Of a stretch of 64,000 bases of DNA, positions 1-9,189 are shown in pieces (positions within the stretch are counted from its first letter, which is position 1; each line of letters begins with the position of its first letter). The DNA comes from Arthrobacter terricola. GTDB lineage: Bacteria > Actinomycetota > Actinomycetes > Actinomycetales > Micrococcaceae. Location of the stretch: positions 62,001 to 126,000 of the forward strand of contig NZ_SMRU01000012.1 of NCBI RefSeq assembly GCF_004354015.1, given 5' to 3'. The translations under genes and the position numbers were made by a program. The notes beneath the pieces are model-generated. The model was given only the letters and a program-made list of their open reading frames with translations. It did no database searches and was not told the origin of the DNA.

Positions 1-482
1 CGGGAAAGACGTTCTCCTTCACGGGCTGGAAGGTCGGGTGGGCGAGCGGGCCGGCGCACCTCGTCGCAGCCCTCCGCACGGTCAAGCAATTCCTGACGTA
101 CAGTTCAGGAACCCCCTTCCAAAGCGCGATCGCCGAGGGCTTGTCCCTGCCGGACGACTTCTACGCCGGAATCATCTCCGAACTCCAGCACAAACGGGAC
201 ATTCTCGCGGACGGGCTGCGGGCAGCTGGCTTCGATGTCTACACGCCCCGCGGAACCTACTTCATCAACGTGGACACAGCGCCCCTTGGCATCAGCGATT
301 CCGTGGAGCTGGCACGGCGCTTGCCATCACTTGTGGGCGTCGCGGCCATTCCCGTTCCCGTGTTCTGCCACCCGGAAGGCGCGGAGCGCACAAGGAGCCT
401 GCTCCGCTTCGCCTTCTGCAAGCGAACCGAGGTGCTCGAGGAAGCGGCCACCCGGCTCGCCACCCTTCGGGAAAAGCTGTGA
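1..482 (+). CDS. PLP-dependent aminotransferase, class I/II (3' part)
   Basis: This is the C-terminal part of a fold-type I PLP aminotransferase; the 5' end lies outside the window. The reading frame is open from base 3. Its first residues, GKTFSFTGWKVGW, match the PLP-lysine signature of the kynurenine/methionine aminotransferase branch, where the K of GKTF forms the Schiff base with PLP. The C-terminal domain includes PRGTYFINVD and ends RLATLREKL. About 159 residues remain of an expected 380-400. The enzyme transfers an amino group from an amino acid to a 2-oxo acid in the cytoplasm; the substrate cannot be read from this fragment. The stop codon overlaps the GTG start of the next gene (GTGA), so the two are probably translated together. 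The family is clear and the specificity is unknown. Confidence 0.9.
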   Translation, partial: GKTFSFTGWKVGWASGPAHLVAALRTVKQFLTYSSGTPFQSAIAEGLSLPDDFYAGIISELQHKRDILADGLRAAGFDVYTPRGTYFINVDTAPLGISDSVELARRLPSLVGVAAIPVPVFCHPEGAERTRSLLRFAFCKRTEVLEEAATRLATLREKL

Positions 483-1273
483 CGGTGCCTGCCAAGGAAA
501 GCCATGAAGGACGCAGGTTCCTCCGGACCACAGGCCAACATGCCGGGATCGAAGCCGACACGCTGATCGACGGGGCCTACATCCTGCGGATCGGGGGCGC
601 CGAACAATCCCATGTCAACCTCGCCGAACCCGCGGAAATCTTCTACGAATACCTCCGCCGGATCGGCCACGTCGTGGATCTCGCCGCACCCCGGGGACAA
701 GCGGTCTCCGCGCTCCATCTCGGGGCCGGAGCCCTGACCCTTGCCCGCTACATAGAGGCGACGCGCCCGGGATCGGTACAGCACGCTGTCGAACTCGAAC
801 GCGAACTGCTGGACTTCGTCCTTCAGAAACTCCCGTTGCCGGAAGGCACCCGGCTGACGACCCATATCGGCGACGCACGCGAAACCCTCGCCGAGCTGCC
901 CGCGGAACTCGATTTCGACGTCGTGATCCTCGACATCTTCTCCGGCCCCGAGGCTCCGGCGCACATCGCCTGCCAGGAATTCTACGAGGAAGCCGCCGCC
1001 CGTCTCCGGCCAGACGGCGTGCTCATTGTGAACATCGGCGACGAAGCCGCCTTGACGTTGGTCCGCAGCCAGGTCGCTGCCATGCGCAAGGCGATGACCG
1101 ACGTCGCCGCCTTCGCCGAGAGCGGCATGTTCGCCGGACGGTACCCGGGAAACATCATCGTGGTTGGAACCCGGCGACCGTGGCCTACTGAGTGGTCGGC
1201 GGAACTACTGGCCCGCGGACCGCACCCCGCAACCGTGCTTAGCGGTGTGGACCTGGACCGCATCTCCGACTGA
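479..1273 (+). CDS. Spermidine synthase-like SAM-dependent protein
   Basis: This 264-residue protein has the Rossmann SAM-binding core of the spermidine synthase/methyltransferase group. It shows ALHLGAGALTLARYI (glycine-rich motif I), an acidic residue closing the next strand (VELERELLDFV), IGDARETL, and the DVVILDIF strand where polyamine synthases carry catalytic acidic residues. Actinobacteria often encode such proteins annotated as spermidine synthase, but few have been tested, so the substrate is open. I chose the GTG at 479 because it overlaps the aminotransferase stop as GTGA and the conserved part starts soon after. Longer upstream reading lies inside the aminotransferase. It is convergent with rsmD, with a 6-base gap. 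Confidence 0.75.
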   Translation: MTVPAKESHEGRRFLRTTGQHAGIEADTLIDGAYILRIGGAEQSHVNLAEPAEIFYEYLRRIGHVVDLAAPRGQAVSALHLGAGALTLARYIEATRPGSVQHAVELERELLDFVLQKLPLPEGTRLTTHIGDARETLAELPAELDFDVVILDIFSGPEAPAHIACQEFYEEAAARLRPDGVLIVNIGDEAALTLVRSQVAAMRKAMTDVAAFAESGMFAGRYPGNIIVVGTRRPWPTEWSAELLARGPHPATVLSGVDLDRISD

Positions 1274-1279
1274 GGTGCA

Positions 1280-1846
1280 CTAGACGGGTTCAGCGAACCA
1301 GAGCTTGGTCTCGCCGTATTTCTTGTCCGCAAACCGTTCGAGGGTGTCCGGCCAGTCCGGCTCAGGTGACCGTGAAGACCGCTCGACGACAACCACCGCG
1401 CCCTCGTCCAGATGGAAAGCCAGCTTCGTGAGGACGGCCTTGAGGGAAGGTTCGTCGAGGGGATATGGCGGGTCCAGGAACACAAGGTCCCACAGGACAC
1501 TATCCGCGGCCCGCTCCAGGAACGATTCCACCTTCGACCGGTGCACGGATACGGTCCTGTGGCCGAGAACCTGGTTCGCCATGTCGGCGTTGCGCTGGCA
1601 CACCTCCGAGGCGCGGGCGTCGGACTCGACTAGTTCCGCTGTCCTGGCTCCCCGGCTGGCCCCTTCGATCCCGAGCGAACCAGAGCCGGCATACAGATCG
1701 AGGACCCTGGCGCCGTCAATCGCGTCAAGTGCCTCAAGGCGCGAAAACAACGCCTCCTTGACGCGGTCCGTAGTGGGCCGCGTGGCATTCCCCGGAACGC
1801 TCGCCAAGGGGTTTCCGCCTGCGACTCCCGCGATGATCCTGCTCAC
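1280..1846 (-). CDS. rsmD: 16S rRNA (guanine(966)-N(2))-methyltransferase RsmD
   Basis: RsmD methylates N2 of G966 in 16S rRNA, using SAM, on the assembling 30S subunit. The 188-residue length fits the family. The N-terminal MSRIIAGVAGG and TRPTTDRVKEALF are typical. VLDLYAGSGSLGIEGASRGA is SAM motif I, and VFLDPPYPLDE contains the DPPY catalytic motif of N2/N6 amino-methyltransferases. It is transcribed with recG just upstream (gap about 40 bases), the usual actinobacterial order of recG then rsmD. In many relatives coaD follows; here the next gene is a convergent spermidine-synthase-like gene instead. Confidence 0.95.
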   Translation of the reverse strand: MSRIIAGVAGGNPLASVPGNATRPTTDRVKEALFSRLEALDAIDGARVLDLYAGSGSLGIEGASRGARTAELVESDARASEVCQRNADMANQVLGHRTVSVHRSKVESFLERAADSVLWDLVFLDPPYPLDEPSLKAVLTKLAFHLDEGAVVVVERSSRSPEPDWPDTLERFADKKYGETKLWFAEPV

Positions 1847-1885
1847 TGGAGTGTCCCCCGAACACGGTATATCGCTCTGGGTTCC

Positions 1886-4162
1886 TTAGCCGCGTTCAAG
1901 GAACGCCTCCTTCTCCGGGTTGAGGTACTCGTCGATTGCTGCTGCCAACGCCGGTTGCGCATCCAGCGCCGGATCGTCTGCGACCAGCAATTGCGCGTCG
2001 GTACGGGCACGGGCAATGAGTTCTTCATGCTCCAGGACACGCAAAAGCTTCAGGGTGGAACGGCCGCCTGATTGCGAGGCACCAAGGATGTCGCCTTCCC
2101 GGCGCAGTTTGAGGTCTTCCTGGGAAAGCACGAAGCCATCGGTGGTCGAAGCCACAGCGTCCAAGCGCCTGCGGCTCGGGTGGCCGGGCTCCAGCGTGGT
2201 GACCAGCAAACACGTCCCCGGAAGCCCACCACGACCCACCCGGCCCCGCAACTGGTGAAGCTGCGAAATGCCGAAGCGGTCGGCATCCAGGATCACCATC
2301 AACGTGGCGTTATGGACATCCACCCCGACCTCGATCACCGTGGTGGAAACCAGCAGTTGCGTGTTGTTGGCGGCGAACGATGTCATCGTTTCGGACTTGA
2401 GCGCAGGATCCTGCCGTCCGTGGAGGGGTTCCACCTTTACGCCGCGGAGCGCCGGCTCCTGGCCCAGGGTTTCGACGACGGCGGTCACCGACGCGAGCTC
2501 GCGCGCCGGCCCCTCATCAGAAAGGCCGTCGTCGGAAAGCCCGGCGTCGCTTGGTTCCGTTTCCCCGGGACTGAAGTCGCCGTCGTCGTCATCTCCGATC
2601 TTGGGGCACACCACGTACACCTGGTGGCCCGCATCGATCTCCTCCCGCGAGCGCTTCCAGATCCTTGCGGCCCAACCCGGGTTTTCGGCCAGCCCGACGA
2701 CGTGGGTGGAGATGGGTGCCCTGCCTGCAGGAAGCTCATCGAGCACAGATGTTTCGAGGTCGCCGAAGACGGTCATGGCCACGGTTCGCGGGATCGGAGT
2801 GGCGGTCATCACCAAGAGGTGCGGTGGCCGGTTCGCCTTCGCCCGGAGCGCATCGCGCTGCTCAACCCCGAAGCGGTGCTGTTCGTCCACCACGATCAAG
2901 CCAAGATCCTGGAAAGTGGTCTTGTCGCTCAACAGGGCGTGGGTGCCGATGACAATGCCCGCGCTGCCCGAAGCGGCGTCGAGCATCGCCTGTTTGCGGG
3001 CGGCGGTGGGCATGGAACCGGTCAGCAACGTGACGTGGACCGAGCCCGCGCCGCTCCCGGAATCCTGGCCCAGCATTCCCGCACCGCCGAAGACGGCATC
3101 GCTAGCGAGGTCACCCAGCGTGCGCCGGATGGAGTCGAAATGCTGCGCGGCCAGGACCTCGGTGGGGGCGAGCAGCGCGGCCTGCCCTCCGGCGTCGACC
3201 ACTTGCAGCATGGCGCGCAGGGCCACAATCGTCTTCCCGGAACCCACCTCGCCCTGCAGCAGGCGGTTCATCGGTGAGTCTTGCGCCAGTTCGTGCGAGA
3301 GCGTCTTCCCGACGGCGGCCTGGCCGGCTGTCAGTGTGAACGGCAACTGCCGGTCGAATGCCGAAAGGACGCCGTCCGGCAGCGGCCGCCGGGCGGTGGC
3401 TTCTTCCGCGGCAAGCTGGGACCTGCGCCGGGCCAAGGCGGTCTGCAGCACCAAGGCTTCCTGGTAGCGGAACCGGTCCCTGGCACGGCGCCAATCCGTG
3501 GTCGTCTCCGGCGAATGAATCAGGCGGTACGCCTGCCCTATGGAGAGGAATGCCTCGCGCGAGGCGATCCCAGGCGGCAAAGGATCGTCGATGGCGTCCA
3601 GTTCAATGGTGTCCAGCAGCGTGGTGATTGCCTTATGGATGGACCAACTGGTGAGTTTCGCCGTGGCCGGATAGACCGGGATGGGCATGGCGGCGAGCTT
3701 TTCCGGGTCGTTCGTCCCGCCGAGGTCCGGGTCTTCGTCGAGCAGGATAAAGTCCGGGTTGGTCATGCTCAATGATCCGCCGTACCGGACGACCTTGCCG
3801 GAGAACATCACCCGGCGACCCGGTTGGAGTTCACTGCGCGCGCGGAAGCCGTTGAAGAAACTGATCTTCAACGTCCCTGGAACGTGGTCACCGCCGGCGT
3901 CGTCGGTGACCGTGACGTCGGTCAGTGAGCCGCGCCGGGCACGCATCTGCCGGGTCGAGTTGGAGAGGACCTTGGCAATGAGCGTGGCTTCCTCGTCCAA
4001 AGGCAGCTTGCTGATGGGAGTGAGTTCCCCGCGGGTCAAGTAGCGCCGGGGAAAGTAATTCAATAGTTCCCCGACTGTGCTTAAGCCGAGGTGTTTCTCG
4101 ATGACCGAAGCCGAGCGTTTGCCGATTCTCCGCTCGAGGGGAAGCTGGAGCTCAGGATTCAT
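1886..4162 (-). CDS. recG: ATP-dependent DNA helicase RecG
   Basis: RecG is a superfamily 2 helicase that remodels stalled replication forks and branch-migrates Holliday junctions. This 758-residue protein has an N-terminal wedge/OB region (about 55-150), then Walker A GEVGSGKT at about 304-311, the DEQH box at about 426-429 (LIVVDEQHRFGVEQRDALR), TATPIPRT, and C-terminal helicase motifs such as QLHQLRGRVGRGG. An Asp/Glu-rich insertion at about 520-555 (DDDDGDFSPGE) is longer than in E. coli RecG. The ATG at 4162 overlaps the end of the DAK2 gene by 11 bases, indicating one operon thiL-DAK2-recG-rsmD. Confidence 0.97.
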   Translation of the reverse strand: MNPELQLPLERRIGKRSASVIEKHLGLSTVGELLNYFPRRYLTRGELTPISKLPLDEEATLIAKVLSNSTRQMRARRGSLTDVTVTDDAGGDHVPGTLKISFFNGFRARSELQPGRRVMFSGKVVRYGGSLSMTNPDFILLDEDPDLGGTNDPEKLAAMPIPVYPATAKLTSWSIHKAITTLLDTIELDAIDDPLPPGIASREAFLSIGQAYRLIHSPETTTDWRRARDRFRYQEALVLQTALARRRSQLAAEEATARRPLPDGVLSAFDRQLPFTLTAGQAAVGKTLSHELAQDSPMNRLLQGEVGSGKTIVALRAMLQVVDAGGQAALLAPTEVLAAQHFDSIRRTLGDLASDAVFGGAGMLGQDSGSGAGSVHVTLLTGSMPTAARKQAMLDAASGSAGIVIGTHALLSDKTTFQDLGLIVVDEQHRFGVEQRDALRAKANRPPHLLVMTATPIPRTVAMTVFGDLETSVLDELPAGRAPISTHVVGLAENPGWAARIWKRSREEIDAGHQVYVVCPKIGDDDDGDFSPGETEPSDAGLSDDGLSDEGPARELASVTAVVETLGQEPALRGVKVEPLHGRQDPALKSETMTSFAANNTQLLVSTTVIEVGVDVHNATLMVILDADRFGISQLHQLRGRVGRGGLPGTCLLVTTLEPGHPSRRRLDAVASTTDGFVLSQEDLKLRREGDILGASQSGGRSTLKLLRVLEHEELIARARTDAQLLVADDPALDAQPALAAAIDEYLNPEKEAFLERG

Positions 4163-5183
4163 GCGCGTTATGGACTACCGGGAGACCCGGATCGCGCGGC
4201 ATGGACAATTGGCTGATCGTGATGTCCGTGGGGTCGCCCAAGGACCGGATGAGCGCCACTGCAGGCTCCGCCTCAGGCACGTGTACGTGCACGCGCCAGC
4301 GGTAGCTTGTTTCGGGAGCGTCGTCATCGTCGTCAACGTCGCGGGCCGAAGCACTTTCCCCATGACCCGGGCGGCTTCCCAACTGGCTCATGATCACTGA
4401 GTCGCCCAGTTCATCCAACCGCTGCCGCAGCGTTGCCGCCGCCAGCGGCGGAAGGCTGATGGTGCACATGACTTCCACGCCGTCGTCGTTCGGCATCCCG
4501 GTGTGGATATGCGGATCCTGGACGTCGTAACCATGAAGGCCGTCGAGCAATTCGTCCTGGAGTTCTTCGCCGAGAACGGCTGAACGAAGGCAGTCGAGGA
4601 TCAACAACATGCCCACTCCGCCGGCATCGACAACATGGGCTGCATGCAGCGGGGCGAGCTGGTCCTCGGTCCGCACCACGGCCTCGAGCGCGGCATTCAC
4701 CGCGGCATCGAGGGCCAGGCCGAGCGCCTGGTTGCTGTCATCTCCGTTGTGCGCGGAATCGCATTCGCCAGCGGCTCGCGCAGCAGCTTCGAGGACGGAA
4801 AGCATGGTGCCGGGGACGGGTTCGCTCAGCGCCGACCACGCCCGGATCTGTGCCCGGTTCAATGCACTGGCGAGCAACGGCGCGCTCAAGCGCGCATGTC
4901 CGACGAGGGGCTCGGCCGCTGCACACAGGAAGACGGCGAACAGGGTTCCGGAGTTTCCGCGCGCCTGTTCCATGGCAGCCTGGCCTGCGGCGCCAAGGAC
5001 GGCGCCGACGTCGTTGGTGGGTTCGCCGCCCGGGCCTTGGACCAGCGCAGCCGCCGCCGCACGGACCGTGAGGTAGAGGTTGGTGCCGGTATCGCCGTCG
5101 GCCACCGGGAAAATGTTGATCGCATTGATGCGGTCGCTGTGGTTGCCAAGCGTCGTCTCGGCTTTGCCCAGCCACCGCTTCAT
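4152..5183 (-). CDS. DAK2/DhaL domain protein (FakA-like)
   Basis: This DhaL-type protein has the nucleotide/Mg-binding signature INIFPVADGDTGTNLYLT near its start and ARGNSGTLFAVFL further on, the hallmarks of dihydroxyacetone-kinase-like ATP-binding domains. In firmicutes the related FakA phosphorylates fatty acids bound to FakB; whether this shorter protein does so is unknown. No FakB (DegV) gene is in view. I chose the ATG at 5183 (343 residues, starting MKRWLGKAETT) because conserved sequence begins there and it avoids overlap with thiL. An open frame extends to 5291. Its position between thiL and recG is typical of actinobacteria. Confidence 0.8.
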   Translation of the reverse strand: MKRWLGKAETTLGNHSDRINAINIFPVADGDTGTNLYLTVRAAAAALVQGPGGEPTNDVGAVLGAAGQAAMEQARGNSGTLFAVFLCAAAEPLVGHARLSAPLLASALNRAQIRAWSALSEPVPGTMLSVLEAAARAAGECDSAHNGDDSNQALGLALDAAVNAALEAVVRTEDQLAPLHAAHVVDAGGVGMLLILDCLRSAVLGEELQDELLDGLHGYDVQDPHIHTGMPNDDGVEVMCTISLPPLAAATLRQRLDELGDSVIMSQLGSRPGHGESASARDVDDDDDAPETSYRWRVHVHVPEAEPAVALIRSLGDPTDITISQLSMPRDPGLPVVHNAHES

Positions 5184-5205
5184 GGCGTGCGCGTTGGCGG
5201 CAATC

Positions 5206-6243
5206 TTAGTCTGCAAAGTGATCCCATCCCACGGTGTCAGCGGGCATGCCGGCAATCCGGACGCCGCTGTGCTGCCCTTCGGCAACGGCATGGACCGAGC
5301 CTATCGCAGTGAAGCCGGAAGGTAACTGAACAGTGGCTGGAAAAGTCGCCAACAGGCCGTGGTCTTCACCGCCGCCAAGCACCCAGTCCATCGGATCGGT
5401 TCCGAGCAGGGCGGAAGCGGCTTCCAAAGGGACAGCAAGTGATTTAAGGGCCACCGGATCAAGATCGAGAATCACGCCGCTGGCCGCCGCGAGCCGCGAA
5501 CCATCGCGCAACAACCCGTCCGACACATCCATCATGGCCGTGGCGCCGGCGGCCGCGCCCTGCGGGCCGGCCGCAAGGGGCGGATTCGGCCGGCACTGAC
5601 TGTCCATGATTGCGCGCTGCACGGTGGTGAGCCCGGCCAAAGGCACCTCACTTTCAAGCAATGCGAGGCCTGCGGCGGCACGGCCGACAGTACCGGCAAG
5701 GGCCAAGCAATCGCTTGGCCGCGCACCGGAGCGCAAGACCGCGGGAAGACCGTGCATGGTGCCGACGATCGCGACGGTCACGGCAAGTTCGCGGCCGCGG
5801 CCCAGGTCTCCCCCTGCCACCGAACACTCGGCGGCTCCGAGGCCTGCTATGCCGGCCGTCAGTCCGTCGGCGAAGTCTTCGACCCACTCCACCGGAGTTC
5901 CGGGCGGCATGGTCAAGCTCACCACGAGCGACAAAGCGGTTCCGCCCATCGCGTTGATATCGCTGAGGTTTTGTGCCGCCGACTTCCAGCCGACGTCGTA
6001 CCCGGTGGTCCGGTACCCGTTGTTCCATTCCAGGCGGAAGTCCTGGTCCTGGGTCTGCGTGTCGATCGAAATAAGCGTCCGTCCATCCGGAGCTGCGACG
6101 ACGGCGGCGTCGTCGCCCGGTCCGAGCAGCAGGCTGCCGCCAGCGTTTAGTGGCTGGTTCAGCGGCTTGTTCAGTCGCGGAAATATGCGCGCGAGGAGCT
6201 CCCCCTCGGACAGCTCGGCAACAGTCAGTTGTTCTCTGGACAC
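5206..6243 (-). CDS. thiL: Thiamine-phosphate kinase ThiL
   Basis: ThiL phosphorylates thiamine monophosphate with ATP to make thiamine pyrophosphate, the final step of cofactor synthesis in the cytoplasm. The 345-residue protein has LLGPGDDAAVVAAPDGRTL, the Mg-ATP binding motif of the PurM-like ThiL family, then DVGWKSAAQNLSDINAMGG and MMDVSDGLLRDGSRLA, all conserved in family members. Translation appears to start at GTG (6241-6243). It is the first gene of the thiL-DAK2-recG-rsmD block and is divergent from the DUF3515 lipoprotein, with 141 bases between them. Confidence 0.95.
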   Translation of the reverse strand: MSREQLTVAELSEGELLARIFPRLNKPLNQPLNAGGSLLLGPGDDAAVVAAPDGRTLISIDTQTQDQDFRLEWNNGYRTTGYDVGWKSAAQNLSDINAMGGTALSLVVSLTMPPGTPVEWVEDFADGLTAGIAGLGAAECSVAGGDLGRGRELAVTVAIVGTMHGLPAVLRSGARPSDCLALAGTVGRAAAGLALLESEVPLAGLTTVQRAIMDSQCRPNPPLAAGPQGAAAGATAMMDVSDGLLRDGSRLAAASGVILDLDPVALKSLAVPLEAASALLGTDPMDWVLGGGEDHGLLATFPATVQLPSGFTAIGSVHAVAEGQHSGVRIAGMPADTVGWDHFAD

Positions 6244-6384
6244 AGCTCTACGCTATCGCGAACCACCGACAACGAACGGGCGGGTCTCGATAGACAGGAT
6301 GTGACTGGCCATGCCCGAACCGGATATGGGATGCTGCGCCTCCGTCGAGATTCCGGAGCCCCGCAGCCGCGATACGCTTGACTA

Positions 6385-6891
6385 ATGCAACAAACGAAAA
6401 CCGCCGTGTACGTCCGCGCCCTTTGTACCGTGACGGCCGCCGCGGTTTCGGTCCTCGGCCTCTCAGCCTGTACACCCGCCGTCGACGTCCAAGCGGCCTC
6501 CGACGCCGCCAATCCCGCGTGTGCGCCCATGATGGTGGCCCTCCCCGACAAGGTGGGCGACGCGTCCCTGCGGCAGACAAACAGCCAGGCTACGGCAGCG
6601 TGGGGCGACCCGTCGGTGCTGATCCTCCGTTGCGGTGTCAACATACCGGGCCCCACCACCGACCGTTGCGTCACGGTCAACGACGTCGACTGGGTCATCA
6701 AGGAAGGCGACCCCGTCTGGACGCTCACCACCTACGGGCGCGAACCAGCGACCGAAATCCTCATGGATCCGAACAAGATCAGCTCCGCCACGGTCCTCGC
6801 CGACCTCGCACCGGCGGCGGCCAAGATCAAAGCCGTCCGCAAGTGCGTAGGCCAGCCGGAGCTGCTGCAGGGCCTGCCGACCGGCCAGTAA
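6385..6891 (+). CDS. DUF3515 family lipoprotein
   Basis: This 168-residue exported protein has a basic N-terminus, a hydrophobic stretch and a lipobox (VLGLSAC, lipidated Cys about 29), so it should be anchored to the outer face of the membrane. The mature part matches DUF3515: PACAPMMVALPDKV, TAAWGDPSVLILRCGV, CVTVNDVDWVI and YGREPATEILMD. The family is restricted to actinobacteria and has no established function. It commonly lies next to thiL and ddl, as here, and the conservation suggests a cell-envelope link. It is convergent with ddl. Confidence 0.85.
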   Translation: MQQTKTAVYVRALCTVTAAAVSVLGLSACTPAVDVQAASDAANPACAPMMVALPDKVGDASLRQTNSQATAAWGDPSVLILRCGVNIPGPTTDRCVTVNDVDWVIKEGDPVWTLTTYGREPATEILMDPNKISSATVLADLAPAAAKIKAVRKCVGQPELLQGLPTGQ

Positions 6892-6961
6892 CCGACGCCG
6901 GCGCCGTCCGGAGTGCAGCTGCGGGCAGTTGCAGTCCGCTGCCGGCGGCTGCAGGCCGCTG

Positions 6962-8134
6962 CTAACGCAGGCCGGTTTTCCGGTGGAGCGCCAAATAGAT
7001 GAGTTCGTCAATCAGTTCCGGATAGGCCAAGCCCGAGGCAGCCCACATCTGCGGATACATGCTCTTGGGCGTGAACCCCGGCATCGTATTGATTTCGTTG
7101 ATGATGAGCTCGCCCTCGGGCGTGTAGAAAAAGTCCACCCGGCTGAGGCCTTCGGCACCGACGGCGTCGAATGCCGCCGCGGCGAGCTCGCGGACACGCG
7201 CGATGGCCTCTTCCGGGATGTCCGCCGGGCAACTCAGCGCAGCTGCGCCGTCTTCCACATACTTGGCGTTGAAATCATAGAATTCATGTTCGCCAGGAGC
7301 GACTGCGATCTCACCGGGCATCGACGTGCGAGGCGCTTCGGCACCGCGGCCCTCGAGCACGGCGCATTCGATTTCCCGGCCAACAATACCTGCCTCGATC
7401 ACAAGTTTGAGATCGTGCTTGCGGGCATCCTCGATGGCGGCATCCAGCCCCTCCATGGAATCCACTTTGGAAATGCCCATGGACGAGCCTGCGCGGGCCG
7501 GCTTCACGAACACCGGGAAACCGAGGCGGTCCACACGCTTGCGAACCGCTTCGGCGTCGTTCACCCATTCCCGGTCCGTGACGGCCACATAGGGACCCAC
7601 GGCCAAGCCGGCCGCTTCGAAGACGACCTTCATGAAGTGCTTGTCCATCCCGACTGCGGACGCCAGGACTCCGGCGCCGACGTATCGGGTGTCGGAGAGC
7701 TCCAGGAGTCCTTGGATTGTGCCGTCTTCGCCCCAGGGACCGTGCAGGAGCGGGAAAACGACGTCGACGGCCCCCAGTTCCTCGGGCACGGCGTTCGGAG
7801 CCGTGACAATGAGTTGGTGGGATCCGCCCACCTCGGCGAGCGTGACGGTCTTCGTGGAGGGACCGACTTCGGGCAAGGACGAAGCGCTTAGCGACCATTG
7901 GCTGACATCGCCGGAGGGAATAACCCATTGGCCGCTCTTGGCGATCCCGATCGGGATGACGTCGTACTTTTCGTTGTCGATGGCCCCCAGGACTCCCGCC
8001 GCCGTCACGCAGCTCACCGCGTGCTCGCTGGACCTGCCCCCGAACAAGATCGCGACGCGCGGGCGGGTGCTTTCGGCCGGGCTCTCGGCACCGGCAGGCT
8101 CAGCGGTTCCGGCGGAAATGGATTCATTGGTCAC
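6962..8134 (-). CDS. ddl: D-alanine--D-alanine ligase
   Basis: Ddl joins two D-alanines with ATP to make the D-Ala-D-Ala end of the peptidoglycan stem. The 390-residue protein is an ATP-grasp enzyme: VAILFGGRSSEHAVSC at the N-terminus, LLHGPWGEDGTIQG, the glycine loop PARAGSSMGISKV, and the metal-binding end INEINTMPGFT. A 25-residue Ala/Ser/Glu-rich N-terminal extension precedes the fold. It follows gpsA with a 2-base gap. With murA, an acyltransferase and gpsA upstream on the same strand it forms an envelope-precursor operon. The order murA-plsC-gpsA-ddl is common in this lineage. Confidence 0.96.
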   Translation of the reverse strand: MTNESISAGTAEPAGAESPAESTRPRVAILFGGRSSEHAVSCVTAAGVLGAIDNEKYDVIPIGIAKSGQWVIPSGDVSQWSLSASSLPEVGPSTKTVTLAEVGGSHQLIVTAPNAVPEELGAVDVVFPLLHGPWGEDGTIQGLLELSDTRYVGAGVLASAVGMDKHFMKVVFEAAGLAVGPYVAVTDREWVNDAEAVRKRVDRLGFPVFVKPARAGSSMGISKVDSMEGLDAAIEDARKHDLKLVIEAGIVGREIECAVLEGRGAEAPRTSMPGEIAVAPGEHEFYDFNAKYVEDGAAALSCPADIPEEAIARVRELAAAAFDAVGAEGLSRVDFFYTPEGELIINEINTMPGFTPKSMYPQMWAASGLAYPELIDELIYLALHRKTGLR

Positions 8135-8136
8135 GG

Positions 8137-9189
8137 TCAGTAATCGCCTTCGGACTTCAGGGATCGGGCCAAGAGTGTGGGCCCAAGTTGATCAACGGAC
8201 AATTTGCCTTCAAGGACGGCTACCACTGCGGCTGTGATCGGCATTTCAACACCGAGCTTTCCGGCCAGTTCGTAGACAGCGTACCCGGATTTGATGCCTT
8301 CCGCGGTTTGCGTCATGCGCTCGGCTACCTGTTCGAGCGTCAGGCCTTGCCCGAGCAGTCGACCTGCCGTGTGGTTCCGGGACAGGGGCGAAGAACAGGT
8401 GGCCACGAGGTCTCCGAGGCCGGCGAGTCCGGCCATGGTGTGTGCTTCGCCGCCCAACGCCAAGGCCAGGCGCGTCGTCTCCGCGAGGCCCCGGGTGATC
8501 ACCGAGGCTTTGGTGTTGTCCCCCATCTCCTTGCCTTCGCAGATGCCGACGGCGAGGGCGATCACGTTCTTCACGATGCCGCCGATTTCGACGCCGATCA
8601 CATCGTTGCTCGTGTAAGGGCGGAAGTAGGGCGCCGTGCAGCAGTGCGCAATCGCGGCAGCGGTGGGCTCATCGCTGCACGCCACAACGGAGGCCGTTGG
8701 CTCCTGGCGTGCGATCTCCATGGCCAGGTTGGGACCGGAAATGACCGCGACCCGCTCGTGCGGAATATCCAGTTCCTCGGAAATGACCTGGCTCATGCGC
8801 GAATCCGTACCGAGTTCGAGGCCCTTCATAAGGGACACCACCACAGCTCCCGGCGCAACATACGGCTTCCATTCCCGTAGCTGCAGCCTGAGCGACTGGG
8901 CGGGGACAGCCAGAATCACGATTCCGGCGCCGTCCAGCACTTTGGAAACATCCGTTGACGCCGTGATGGACTCGGGAAGCGCGACCTCTTTCAAGTACTG
9001 CTCGTTGCGGTGCTCCGAGTTGATTTGGGAAACAACCTCGCTCCGCCGGCCCCACATGCGGATAGCCCGCTGCACCCCGGTTGCCGTGGCGGCATCGGCC
9101 AGGACCTTCGCGAAAGTAGTACCCCACGAACCGGCGCCAAGCACCGCGACAACGGCGGAGTCGGCAGCAAGCAATTCGCCAGCGGTCAC
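8137..9189 (-). CDS. gpsA: Glycerol-3-phosphate dehydrogenase [NAD(P)+]
   Basis: GpsA reduces dihydroxyacetone phosphate to sn-glycerol-3-phosphate, the backbone for phospholipids. The 350-residue protein has VAVLGAGSWGTTFAKVL (dinucleotide-binding loop), ISGPNLAMEIA, and GIVKNVIALAVGICEGKEMGDNT? region with the catalytic lysine of GIVKNV. AGLGDLVATCSSPLSRN is the family's C-terminal signature. Its start codon overlaps the stop of the upstream acyltransferase (ATGA), and this acyltransferase is predicted to consume its product, so the pair is likely co-translated for glycerolipid synthesis. Confidence 0.96.
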   Translation of the reverse strand: MTAGELLAADSAVVAVLGAGSWGTTFAKVLADAATATGVQRAIRMWGRRSEVVSQINSEHRNEQYLKEVALPESITASTDVSKVLDGAGIVILAVPAQSLRLQLREWKPYVAPGAVVVSLMKGLELGTDSRMSQVISEELDIPHERVAVISGPNLAMEIARQEPTASVVACSDEPTAAAIAHCCTAPYFRPYTSNDVIGVEIGGIVKNVIALAVGICEGKEMGDNTKASVITRGLAETTRLALALGGEAHTMAGLAGLGDLVATCSSPLSRNHTAGRLLGQGLTLEQVAERMTQTAEGIKSGYAVYELAGKLGVEMPITAAVVAVLEGKLSVDQLGPTLLARSLKSEGDY

